Assembly (NCBI GenBank): GCA_900549475.1
Contig: UROF01000008.1
Span: 1-64,000, forward strand
Length of the DNA: 64,000 bases
Source: an uncultured Eubacteriales bacterium
GTDB lineage: Bacteria > Bacillota > Clostridia > Oscillospirales > Oscillospiraceae
Direction of reading: 5' to 3'
The position numbers and the translations under genes are program-made. Each line of letters opens with the position of its first letter. Position 1 is the stretch's first letter. The notes below the pieces were generated by a model. It was given only the letters and a program-made list of their open reading frames with translations, was not told the origin of the DNA and searched no databases. Positions 49,853 through 58,041 of this stretch are shown in pieces.

Positions 49853-51229
49853 ATGAATTTCAAGAAAACACTGGCATTTGCTCTCGCCCTTGTAATGAGT
49901 GTTTCCCTGCTGGCTGCCTGCGGCGGCAATACGGGCAACAACGGCGGCAGCGCCAACAACGGTGCCAACGCCGGCGGGAACGGGGACAGCGAGACCACTG
50001 AGACCATTCAGGTTGCTGCTCTGGCATCCGCTTACGAGGAGACCTATCCCGGTATGTGGCAGGAAGTCTGCGACGCTTTTACCGCTGAGACCGGTATCAA
50101 GGTCGATCTGATTACGGACAAGAACCTGGAAGATGTGATCGGCGCTTCCATGAAGGCCGGCGAATTCCCTGATTTCATCCACCTGTCCACTGGCCGTGAG
50201 GATGCTCTGACTGAGTCCTTCATCAAGGACCAGGGCATTGAGGAGGTCACCGACGTGCTGTCCATGACCATTCCCGGCGAGGATGTGGTTGTGGGTGACA
50301 AGATCCTGGATGGTTTCACCGATTCCAGCGTGACCAACCCCTACGGCGATGGCAAGACCTACTTTGCTCCTATGTTCTATGCTCCCTGCGGCCTGTTCTA
50401 CAATGCCGGCCTGCTGGAGGAGAAGGGCTGGGAGGTTCCCACCACTTGGGATGTGATGTGGGAGCTGGGCGACAAGGCCAAGGCTGAAGGCATCTCTCTG
50501 TTTGCTTACCCCACCCACGGCTATCTGCAGGAGTTCACTTTCGCTCTGATCTACGCTGTGGGCGGCCCCGAGTTCTTCAACAAGGTCACCAACTATGAGG
50601 AAGGCGTCTGGGAGAGCGATGAGGGCAAGCAGGTTCTGGATATCATTGCAAAGCTTGCTACATACACCGATCCTACTGTTCCTGCCAATGCCAACAACCA
50701 GGACTTCACCAAGAACCAGCAGCTGATCCTGGACAACAAGGCTGTGTTTATGCCTAACGGCACTTGGGTCGTGGGCGAGATGGCCGAGGCTCCCCGGGCT
50801 GAGGGCTTTGAGTGGGGCTTCACCGCTATCCCCGCTGTGACTGAGGGCGGCGACGCCTACGGTGTGGCCTGGATCGAGCAGGCCTGGATCCCCGCTGCTG
50901 CTGAGCACAAGGATGCTGCCAAGCAGTTCATGGCCTTCCTGTACAGCGACACTGCCGCTGAGATCTTTGCCAAGGGCGGCGCTATCCAGCCCATTGCCGG
51001 TATCACTGATGGCATGACCGGTGACAATGCGCTGTTCTACTCCATCTATGACAACGGTGCCAAGCCCGCCATGGGCAGCTGGGCTGCCACGCAGCCTGTT
51101 GAGGGCGTGTCCATTGTGGAGACCCTGTGCGGCTCCGTCAACAGCCTGGTGTCCGGAACCATGACCCAGGAGGAGTGGACCGCTAAGATCATTGAGGTCA
51201 ACGATATTCTCCGCGAGAACAAGATGTAA
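49853..51229 (+). CDS. Sugar ABC transporter substrate-binding lipoprotein (GNB/LNB type)
   Basis: A 458-residue extracellular solute-binding protein (family 1). It has a lipoprotein signal peptide, with the lipobox LLAAC placing the lipid on Cys23. A Gly/Asn-rich linker (GGNTGNNGGSANNG) follows. The mature part has the usual SBP pattern (KAGEFPDFIHLS, FAPMFYAPCGLFYNAGLL, AAKQFMAFLYSDTAA). Judged by its operon, its ligand is lacto-N-biose or galacto-N-biose. ATG at 49853 follows GGAGG by 8 nt. It is the first gene of the operon and is followed by a stem-loop that may raise its relative expression. Confidence 0.93.
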   Translation: MNFKKTLAFALALVMSVSLLAACGGNTGNNGGSANNGANAGGNGDSETTETIQVAALASAYEETYPGMWQEVCDAFTAETGIKVDLITDKNLEDVIGASMKAGEFPDFIHLSTGREDALTESFIKDQGIEEVTDVLSMTIPGEDVVVGDKILDGFTDSSVTNPYGDGKTYFAPMFYAPCGLFYNAGLLEEKGWEVPTTWDVMWELGDKAKAEGISLFAYPTHGYLQEFTFALIYAVGGPEFFNKVTNYEEGVWESDEGKQVLDIIAKLATYTDPTVPANANNQDFTKNQQLILDNKAVFMPNGTWVVGEMAEAPRAEGFEWGFTAIPAVTEGGDAYGVAWIEQAWIPAAAEHKDAAKQFMAFLYSDTAAEIFAKGGAIQPIAGITDGMTGDNALFYSIYDNGAKPAMGSWAATQPVEGVSIVETLCGSVNSLVSGTMTQEEWTAKIIEVNDILRENKM

Positions 51230-51244
51230 CCAGGTTTCGCACCT

Positions 51245-51269
51245 CTGTCGGCGGGCCCCCCGCCGACAG
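51245..51269 (+). repeat. Intercistronic stem-loop after the binding-protein gene
   Basis: CTGTCGGCGGG (51245-51255) and its complement (51259-51269) with a CCC loop. No T-run directly follows. Such stems after binding-protein genes often protect the upstream mRNA and lower permease expression. Confidence 0.7.
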
Positions 51270-51365
51270 GGGTCTGCCAGAGAAACGGTGGGCAAATATT
51301 GTCCGCCGTTTCTTTTTTCCTGTTCACCCTCACACATGTTTCATATTTAGAAAGGAGATGAGCAC

Positions 51366-52253
51366 GTGGAAAAACGAAAGGGGCGTGGCCGCTTTCTCTT
51401 CCTGTGCATTGCACCTGCTACCATCCTGTTTTTGATCTTTATGGTCATCCCGACCCTGAATGTGTTCCGCATGTCTCTCTATAAGCGGAGCGCATATTCC
51501 CCCACAGAGACCTTCGTGGGACTGGAGAACTTTACCAAGCTCATGAAGGACACCAACTTTATCATCTCTATGCAGAATACGATTCTGCTGATCGTTGTGG
51601 TGACCCTGGTCACCTTTGCTTTTGCATTGGTCTTTGCTGGAATCCTCACCAGAGAGAAGCTGAAGGGACAAAACTTCTTCCGCATCATTTTCTATATTCC
51701 CAACATCCTCTCTGTGGTGGTTATTTCCGCTATCTTCTCTGCCATTTATGATCCCACCAATGGTATGCTCAACAGCATTCTCTCCTTCTTCTCCGGAGAG
51801 ACCGTCTCTATCGCCTGGAAGGGCGAAAACCTGGTGGTGCTGAGTCTTATTATCGCTATGGTATGGCAGGCTATCGGTTACTATATGGTCATGTACATGG
51901 CTTCCATGGCCAGCGTGCCTATGAGCCTCTATGAGTCCGCAGGGCTGGACGGCGCCGGCCGTATCACTCAGTTCTTCCAGATCACCATTCCTCTTATCTG
52001 GACCAACATCCGCACCACCCTTACCTTCTTTATCATCTCCACCATCAATATGGCCTTCCTCTTTGTCAAGGCTATGACCGGCGGAGGACCTAACGGCGCA
52101 TCTGAGGTGGCGCTGTCTTACATGTACAAGCAGGCTTACACCAACTCCGTCTATGGCTATGGTATGGCGATCGGCGCTGTGGTGTTTATCTTCTCCTTCG
52201 TGCTCTCCGCTCTGGTGAATAAGGTCACCAAGCGTGAGCCGCTGGAATTCTAA
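51366..52253 (+). CDS. Sugar ABC transporter permease (UgpA/MalF type)
   Basis: A 295-residue permease with six membrane helices and the EAA loop at about residues 187-206 (YESAGLDGAGRITQFFQITI PL-like; here ESAGLDGAGRITQFFQ). GTG start at 51366, 8 nt after AAAGGAG; no ATG lies in frame there. It forms the transport channel with the next gene product. The ATPase is not encoded in this operon and is presumably a shared MsmK-type protein. Confidence 0.94.
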   Translation: MEKRKGRGRFLFLCIAPATILFLIFMVIPTLNVFRMSLYKRSAYSPTETFVGLENFTKLMKDTNFIISMQNTILLIVVVTLVTFAFALVFAGILTREKLKGQNFFRIIFYIPNILSVVVISAIFSAIYDPTNGMLNSILSFFSGETVSIAWKGENLVVLSLIIAMVWQAIGYYMVMYMASMASVPMSLYESAGLDGAGRITQFFQITIPLIWTNIRTTLTFFIISTINMAFLFVKAMTGGGPNGASEVALSYMYKQAYTNSVYGYGMAIGAVVFIFSFVLSALVNKVTKREPLEF

Positions 52254-52266
52254 GGAGGTGCCGGGA

Positions 52267-53157
52267 ATGGAACGAGTAAAAAAACAAGGCTCCGGTGAAC
52301 GGGTCGTCAAAGCGTTCATCTATGTGGCCCTGATCACATTGGCTGTTACCATCATTGTTCCTGTGGCATGGGTATTCATGGCCTCGGTGAAGGAAAACAG
52401 CGAGTTCTACGGCAACCCCTGGACTTTGCCTGCCGGCTTCCACTGGCAGAACTTTGTGGATGCCTGGACCAAGGCCCGGATGGGCGACTATATGCTCAAT
52501 TCCGTCATTGTCACTGCCCTGGCGCTGGCCATTTTGCTGGTGGTGGCCCTTCCCGCGGCGTATGGTCTCTCCCGCTTCAAGTTCCGCGGCCGCGGCGTAC
52601 TGAATGTTGGCTTTATGGCCGGCCTGTTCATCAACGTCAACTATATCGTTGTCCCGATTTTCCTGATGCTGGTGAGCGGCGATAATTTCCTGAAGAAGAT
52701 CTTCGGCACAGGCTTCCTTCTCAACAATATTGTGGTGCTGGCTGTCGTCTATGCCGCCACCGCTCTGCCCTTTACCATTTACCTCCTCTCCGGCTATTTT
52801 GCCACATTGCCCCATGACTTTGAGGAGGCGGCTTACATCGACGGCGCGGGCTACGGCAAGACCATGCTGAAGATCATCTTCCCCATGGCCAAACCCTCTA
52901 TCCTTACCATCATCCTCTTCAACTTCCTGTCCTTCTGGAATGAGTACATCATTTCCATGACACTGCTCTCCAGCGCCAATGGTCCCAAGACCCTTCCTGT
53001 GGGCCTGATGAATCTGACCCAGGCGCAGCAGTCTGCCGCCCAGTACGGCCAGTTGTACGCCGGCCTGGTGCTGGTGATGCTGCCCACTCTGATCCTGTAT
53101 ATGTGCGTGCAGAAGAAGCTGACCCAGGGTATGACCGTGGGCGGACTGAAAGGATAA
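52267..53157 (+). CDS. Sugar ABC transporter permease (UgpE/MalG type)
   Basis: A 296-residue permease with six membrane helices and the EAA motif EEAAYIDGAGYGKTMLKIIF. ATG at 52267, 8 nt after AAGGAGGTG. Its partner is the permease directly upstream (13 bp gap). Confidence 0.94.
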   Translation: MERVKKQGSGERVVKAFIYVALITLAVTIIVPVAWVFMASVKENSEFYGNPWTLPAGFHWQNFVDAWTKARMGDYMLNSVIVTALALAILLVVALPAAYGLSRFKFRGRGVLNVGFMAGLFINVNYIVVPIFLMLVSGDNFLKKIFGTGFLLNNIVVLAVVYAATALPFTIYLLSGYFATLPHDFEEAAYIDGAGYGKTMLKIIFPMAKPSILTIILFNFLSFWNEYIISMTLLSSANGPKTLPVGLMNLTQAQQSAAQYGQLYAGLVLVMLPTLILYMCVQKKLTQGMTVGGLKG

Positions 53158-53166
53158 GGTGAGACG

Positions 53167-53373
53167 ATGAAATTCTGGAAAGAGCATGTGGGCCTGCGCC
53201 TGAGCCTGATCACCCTGTTCTTTGTGGTAGGACTGATCCTGGTGTTTGTGGGCTGGAAGATGACCGGCCAGCTGGCTGGTCTGGGCCTGATGATTCTGGG
53301 CTTGGTGCTGCTGCTGGCGGCGCTGATGATCTACAACAAGGCCTATGAGGAAGATCCTCGGAACAGACGCTGA
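53167..53373 (+). CDS. Small two-helix membrane protein of the GNB/LNB operon
   Basis: A 68-residue protein with two membrane helices (LITLFFVVGLILVFVGW and LMILGLVLLLAALMI) and charged ends. It starts 9 bp after the permease gene and is followed 36 bp later by the phosphorylase gene. Unknown function; its place suggests a transporter accessory subunit. Confidence 0.75.
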   Translation: MKFWKEHVGLRLSLITLFFVVGLILVFVGWKMTGQLAGLGLMILGLVLLLAALMIYNKAYEEDPRNRR

Positions 53374-53409
53374 CAGAAACGGATAATGCCCAAAAGGAGA
53401 CTATAATTT

Positions 53410-55581
53410 ATGAACGACATGAACAAGAATCGCGGCCGTGTAACCATTCCCACCGATGTGGACGTGGTGCCGGAGACCCTGGCCCTCCTGAAGCGCTGGG
53501 GTGCCGATGCCATCCGGGACTGTGACGGCACCGATTATCCCGAGGAACTCAAGAGTGTGGACGCCAAGGTGTATTCCACCTACTATACCACCCGCAAGGA
53601 TAACGCCTGGGCCAAGGCCAATCCCGATGAGGTCCAGCAGTGCTACATCATGACCGGCTTCCACACCGCTGCCGGCGGCGCTCTGTCCATCCCCCTGATG
53701 AAGGGGATCAGCCCTGAGCTGATGGCAGTGAACACCCGGGATGACATCAAGCGCTGGTGGGAGGTCATGGACCGCACCGCCGGAGAGCCCCTCTCTCCCG
53801 ATGCCTGGCGCTACGACGAGGCCAGCGGCTGCGTGGTCATTGACGCGCCGGAGGCGTTCCACGACTACACCGTGAGCTTCCTGGCCTACCTGATCTGGGA
53901 CCCGGTCCATATGTACAACGCCGTTACCAACGACTGGAAGGACTTTGAGCACCAGATCACCTTCGACGTCCGCCAGCCCAAGACCCGCAAATTCACCATG
54001 GAGCGGCTGCGGAAGTTCATTGCCGACCACCCCTATGTGAATGTCATCCGGTATACCACCTTCTTCCACCAGTTCACCCTGGTGTTTGACGAGCTCAAGC
54101 GGGAGAAGTACGTGGACTGGTATGGATACTCCGCTTCTGTCTCCCCCTACATTCTCGAGCAGTTTGAGAAGGAAGTGGGCTACCGGTTCCGTCCGGAGTA
54201 CATCATTGACCAGGGTTACTACAACAACCAGTACCGGGTGCCCTCCAAGGAGTTCAAGGACTTCATGGCCTTCCAGCGCCGGGAGGTGGCCAAGCTGGCC
54301 AAGGAGATGGTGGACATTACCCACGAGCTGGGCAAGGAAGCCATGATGTTCCTGGGCGACCACTGGATCGGTACGGAGCCCTACATGGATGAGTTCAAGA
54401 CCATCGGCCTGGATGCCGTGGTGGGCAGCGTGGGCAACGGCTCCACCCTCCGCCTCATCTCCGATATCCCCGGCGTCAAGTACACCGAGGGCCGGTTCCT
54501 GCCCTATTTCTTCCCCGATACCTTCCATGAGGGCGGCGATCCCGTCCGGGAGGCCAAGGAGAACTGGGTCACTGCCCGTCGGGCTATCCTCCGCAAGCCC
54601 ATCGACCGTATCGGCTATGGCGGCTATCTGAAGCTGGCCTGCCAGTTCCCGGACTTCATCGACTACGTGGAGAGCGTGTGCAATGAGTTCCGTGAGCTCT
54701 ATGAGAACATCAAGGGCACCACGCCCTACTGCGTCAAGACCGTGGCGGTCCTCAACGCCTGGGGCAAGGCCCGCTCCTGGGGCTGCCATATGGTCCATCA
54801 CGCCCTCTATCAGAAGCAGAACTACTCCTATGCCGGTATCATCGAGGCCCTGTCCGGTGCGCCCTTCGATGTCAAGTTCATCAGCTTTGACGATGTGAAG
54901 GCAGATCCCAAGTGTCTGGACGGCGTGGATGTGGTCATCAACGTGGGCGACGGCGACACGGCCCACACCGGCGGCATCTGGTGGGAGGATCCCGCTATCT
55001 CCGCTGCCATCAAGTCCTTCGTCTGGAACGGCGGCGGCTTCATCGGTGTGGGCGAGCCTGCCGGCCACCAGTACCAGGGCCGCTACCTCCAGATGGCCCA
55101 GGTCCTGGGCGTGGAGAAGGAGACTGGCTTCACCCTGGGCTACGACAAGTACAACTGGGAGGAGCACCCCGACCACTTCATCCTGGCCGACTGCAAGGGC
55201 CAGGTGGACTTCGGCGAGGGTAAGAAGAGCATTTACGCTCTGCCCGGCGCCCAGGTGCTGGTCCAGCGGGATAAGGAGGTCCAGATGGCGGTGAACGCCT
55301 TCGGAAACGGCCGGAGTGTGTACCTGTCCGGTCTGCCCTACTCCTTTGAGAACAGCCGGGTCCTTTACCGCTCCATCCTGTGGGCGGCCAATGGAGAGGA
55401 CCAGCTGCGCCGCTGGTATTCTGAAAACTACAACGTGGAGGTCCACGCTTTTGTCAAGAACGGCAAGTACTGCGTGGTCAACAATACCTATGAGCCCCAG
55501 CACACCACGATCTACAAGGGCGACGGTGAGAGCTTTGCGCTGGATCTGGCAGCCAACGAGATCAAGTGGTACGAGATCTGA
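53410..55581 (+). CDS. lnpA: 1,3-beta-galactosyl-N-acetylhexosamine phosphorylase (GH112)
   Basis: A 723-residue GH112 enzyme, full length. The family opening is clear (GRVTIPTDVDVVPETLALLK, WGADAIRDCDGTDYP, containing the conserved acidic residues of the active site), as are the inner YGYSASVSPYILEQFEKEVG and DHWIGTEPYMDEF segments. It splits galacto-N-biose or lacto-N-biose with phosphate to give galactose-1-phosphate and GalNAc or GlcNAc, in the cytoplasm. The products feed NahK, the nucleotidyltransferase and GalE encoded at 42957-46122. Substrate preference (GNB or LNB) cannot be read here. Confidence 0.96.
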   Translation: MNDMNKNRGRVTIPTDVDVVPETLALLKRWGADAIRDCDGTDYPEELKSVDAKVYSTYYTTRKDNAWAKANPDEVQQCYIMTGFHTAAGGALSIPLMKGISPELMAVNTRDDIKRWWEVMDRTAGEPLSPDAWRYDEASGCVVIDAPEAFHDYTVSFLAYLIWDPVHMYNAVTNDWKDFEHQITFDVRQPKTRKFTMERLRKFIADHPYVNVIRYTTFFHQFTLVFDELKREKYVDWYGYSASVSPYILEQFEKEVGYRFRPEYIIDQGYYNNQYRVPSKEFKDFMAFQRREVAKLAKEMVDITHELGKEAMMFLGDHWIGTEPYMDEFKTIGLDAVVGSVGNGSTLRLISDIPGVKYTEGRFLPYFFPDTFHEGGDPVREAKENWVTARRAILRKPIDRIGYGGYLKLACQFPDFIDYVESVCNEFRELYENIKGTTPYCVKTVAVLNAWGKARSWGCHMVHHALYQKQNYSYAGIIEALSGAPFDVKFISFDDVKADPKCLDGVDVVINVGDGDTAHTGGIWWEDPAISAAIKSFVWNGGGFIGVGEPAGHQYQGRYLQMAQVLGVEKETGFTLGYDKYNWEEHPDHFILADCKGQVDFGEGKKSIYALPGAQVLVQRDKEVQMAVNAFGNGRSVYLSGLPYSFENSRVLYRSILWAANGEDQLRRWYSENYNVEVHAFVKNGKYCVVNNTYEPQHTTIYKGDGESFALDLAANEIKWYEI

Positions 55582-55663
55582 TCCTTTACTAATGCCGGCA
55601 TCCTCTGCGGCTTTGGGATAGAGAGGACCGCCGGCAATCAACCACCGGGAAGGAGAGCTGCAT

Positions 55664-56230
55664 ATGGCACAGACAACAAAGAGAGCCATTGCTGCCTCGC
55701 TGAAGAGACTCCTTGAGCAGAAGCCTCTCAATAAGATCACGGTTACCGATATCGCAAAGGACTGCCATATCAGCCGGCATACGTTTTATTACCACTTCCG
55801 GGATGTCTACGACCTTATGGAGTGGACCTACCGGACAGAAGGGGAACGCCTGCTGGAAGGGCGGCGGGACTACGACAACTGGCGTCAGGGGATGGCGGAG
55901 GTCTTCCGCTATATCCAGGATAACCGGGCTATGGTGCAAAATGCCCTCCGCTCTGGCAGCCGGGACTATTTGCTCCCGTATCTGTATCAACTGACCTATG
56001 AACTGTTATTTGCGGTGGTGGAGGAAAAATCTGTGGATAAAGAGATATCCGCAGGACATAAGGAGTTTATTGCCAACTTCTATAAGCACGCGTTCGTGGG
56101 GATCATTTTGGACTGGGTCGAGGCTGGTATGAAGCGAGAGCCTTCCGATATTATCAGCGATCTGGACATTTTGATTCGCGGCGCGTTTGTGGAAGCGATT
56201 GAAAAATTCAGTCGGGACGGCAGCTGCTGA
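55664..56230 (+). CDS. TetR-family regulator
   Basis: A 188-residue TetR protein. The DNA-binding part reads KRAIAASLKRLLEQKPLNKI, TVTDIAKDCHISRHTFYYHF, which includes the helix-turn-helix. The C-terminal half resembles the DhaS/TetR_C_8 type (EKSVDKEISAGHKEFIANFY). It lies 82 bp downstream of lnpA on the same strand and may read through from it. Target and ligand unknown. Terminator follows. Confidence 0.9.
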   Translation: MAQTTKRAIAASLKRLLEQKPLNKITVTDIAKDCHISRHTFYYHFRDVYDLMEWTYRTEGERLLEGRRDYDNWRQGMAEVFRYIQDNRAMVQNALRSGSRDYLLPYLYQLTYELLFAVVEEKSVDKEISAGHKEFIANFYKHAFVGIILDWVEAGMKREPSDIISDLDILIRGAFVEAIEKFSRDGSC

Positions 56231-56233
56231 AGA

Positions 56234-56271
56234 AAAAGCCGGGCGGGAACGAAAGTTCCTGCCCGGCTTTT
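56234..56271. terminator. Terminator after tetR
   Basis: AAAAGCCGGGCGGGAAC (56234-56250) against 56255-56271 with one mismatch and a GAAA loop. T-runs on both strands suit the convergent genes. Confidence 0.9.
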
Positions 56272-56320
56272 GACGGTATATAGGGGAAGCAAGCGTCTTT
56301 TGTAAATGTGCAGGGAAGGA

Positions 56321-57175
56321 TTACTTGCGGCAGTTGCAGCTCTGCTGCCGGTTGTTGTCGCAGCCGCAGGAATTGTCAGTGTTGTGGGGAGGGAAGAACT
56401 CATCCACAGGGAAGGAGATGTTCTGGAAGAGCTCGCAGGGATCATCACAGCTGCAGCCGCAGTTGGAGCCGGAGGGGCAGCACTTGTCAGGCAGGCAGTA
56501 GTCGTACACCGGCATCAGCAGCTGGCTGTCCCGCTCCAGGCGGATGATGGAGAACTGGCCCAGCGTCACAAAGACACGACGGTAGTCGTCACCGGGCGTC
56601 AGGTCGCAGCAGAAGCACTGGCAGACACAGGGCGGGATCTCGCAGAGATCGCAGTCGCAGCAGCGGCAGTCGCAGCATTCCACCAGCTTGGCGCCGAGGA
56701 CGATGGGGTCGACAGCTTCCACAACGGCGATGGGCATGTTGCTCTGTTCGATCATCTGCTGGTCCAGCGCATCCAGCCGGACACGGGAGGAGAATACCTT
56801 GGCAGTGCCCTCGCCGCCGAAGAGGATGACCCGCTTGTCAAAGACACACAGGCCCTCCACGTCTACGGGGCGGGAGCTGGAACAGAATGCGCTGATGGTC
56901 ACACGGTAGAAAAACCGCATATCCACCGTATAGAAGCCGCGGTTGAAGGCAACGGGCTCCACATTGATGTAGGTGTAGAGAAGCTCAGCTTTGCCGCCCT
57001 TGACAGACTGAGCGCGGTTGAGGATCTCCTGCCCGGACTGGGTGGGGTAGAAGCGCAGATCCTCGATGCAGTCCTTATCACGGCAGGCATCATAAATCTT
57101 TTTGGTATGGATACAAACGGCCTCGCAGCTATCCTTGGAACCGGATACTGGGCCGGGTACAATGCGTTCAGGCAT
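56321..57175 (-). CDS. Cysteine-rich protein, possible spore-surface protein
   Basis: A 284-residue protein of unknown function. Residues 1-150 are ordinary, with beta-rich text (GFYTVDMRFFYRVTISAF). The second half has about 24 cysteines in clusters (ECCDCRCCDCDLCEIPPCVC, QCFCC, DKCCPSG, CGCSC, SCGCDNN, CNCRK), about 29 in total. No signal peptide is seen. ATG at 57175 with AGGAGG 7 nt upstream. It lies next to a large sporulation locus, and cross-linked cysteine-rich proteins are common in spore coats. A metal-binding role is the alternative. Both are inference. Confidence 0.7.
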   Translation of the reverse strand: MPERIVPGPVSGSKDSCEAVCIHTKKIYDACRDKDCIEDLRFYPTQSGQEILNRAQSVKGGKAELLYTYINVEPVAFNRGFYTVDMRFFYRVTISAFCSSSRPVDVEGLCVFDKRVILFGGEGTAKVFSSRVRLDALDQQMIEQSNMPIAVVEAVDPIVLGAKLVECCDCRCCDCDLCEIPPCVCQCFCCDLTPGDDYRRVFVTLGQFSIIRLERDSQLLMPVYDYCLPDKCCPSGSNCGCSCDDPCELFQNISFPVDEFFPPHNTDNSCGCDNNRQQSCNCRK

Positions 57176-57263
57176 AATGGACCTCCTACTAAGTAAAACT
57201 ATGGAAGGCGTCTGCCTTCATTTCCAGTTTATGCGCCGCGTGGGCGTTTGTGAAAATTCGGGC

Positions 57264-57292
57264 TATACAAATCTGTCTCAGGCGGGTATAAT
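57264..57292 (+). promoter_or_regulatory. Promoter of the DUF4364 gene
   Basis: TATACA (57264-57269), 17 bp, TATAAT (57287-57292), 34 bp before ATG. Confidence 0.65.
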
Positions 57293-57326
57293 AAAGGCGG
57301 AAAGCAGTCTGTGCAGGAGGTGGGTC

Positions 57327-57896
57327 ATGTCTGATTTCGGTTTCATCAGCAGCAAGCTTGAGATCAAATTCCTGATCCTATACATTGCGTCCCGGATCAT
57401 TGAACCGGTCCCTTTTGAAGTGCTGCAGGACCTGAGTATGTGTGACGGCGGCGTGGACTACTTTGACTTTTCCGAGTGCCTTGCGGATTTGGTCCGTACG
57501 GATCATCTGACCCTGAGCGACGACGGCCTCTATGCCATCACGGAGAAAGGGCGGCTCAACGGCGCTATCTGTGAGTCCAGCCTGCCCTATTCCGTACGGA
57601 TGCAGGTAGACCAGAATCTGGTGGGCCACAATGAGCGCCTCAAGCGCCGCGCGCTGGTCCAGGCACAGGTCCAGCCCCGGCAGGAGGGGGGCTATACGGT
57701 GTCCCTTTCCCTCAGCGATGAACTGGATCATCTTATGAAACTGGATCTTTTGGTCACTCGGGAGGATATGGCCCAAACCCTGCAAAAGCGGTTCCGGGCT
57801 GATGCGGAACGCATTTACTCCCAGATCCTGGCCGTTCTTTTTGAAGCAGAGGAAGCACCGGAAAAGAAAACGGACCCCTCTCCGGAGGAGCTGTGA
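57327..57896 (+). CDS. DUF4364-family winged-helix protein
   Basis: A 189-residue member of the DUF4364 family. The N-terminal winged helix is LEIKFLILYIASRIIEPVPF, SECLADLVRTDHLTLSDDGLYAITEKG; the C-terminal half is a separate beta-containing domain (YTVSLSLSDELDHLMKLDLL). It is found in many Clostridia, often near spoIIIA. Its function is not known; a transcription regulator is likely from the fold. ATG at 57327 follows AGGAGG by 6-7 nt. Confidence 0.88.
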   Translation: MSDFGFISSKLEIKFLILYIASRIIEPVPFEVLQDLSMCDGGVDYFDFSECLADLVRTDHLTLSDDGLYAITEKGRLNGAICESSLPYSVRMQVDQNLVGHNERLKRRALVQAQVQPRQEGGYTVSLSLSDELDHLMKLDLLVTREDMAQTLQKRFRADAERIYSQILAVLFEAEEAPEKKTDPSPEEL

Positions 57897-57933
57897 CGCC
57901 GCTTTTGATAGAATAATATATGCTGTGGCTAAG

Positions 57934-57972
57934 GCCTCCGCTCTACCGGACATGGTGGAGCGGAGGCTTTTT
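57934..57972 (+). terminator. Terminator of the DUF4364 gene
   Basis: GCCTCCGCTC (57934-57943) and GAGCGGAGGC (57958-57967) followed by TTTTT. Confidence 0.85.
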
Positions 57973-57983
57973 CGTTATGCCCG

Positions 57984-58012
57984 TCATATTTGGGGACGAG
58001 CCCTCATACAGT
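57984..58012 (+). promoter_or_regulatory. SigE-type promoter of the spoIIIA operon
   Basis: TCATATT (57984-57990), 14 bp, CATACAGT (58005-58012). Both boxes match the SigE consensus (kmATATT and CATACAnT) almost perfectly. SigE drives spoIIIA in the mother cell of B. subtilis. Confidence 0.88.
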
Positions 58013-58041
58013 GGGAGCAGAAAGGACAGGGAGGGATGCCC

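Noticed and set aside
53401..55740. Very long open frame on the minus strand opposite lnpA (about 780 codons)
   Set aside because: It is the antisense shadow of a GC-rich GH112 gene; the plus strand has clear family motifs and the minus translation is low-complexity (Val/Gly/His-rich) with no ribosome site.
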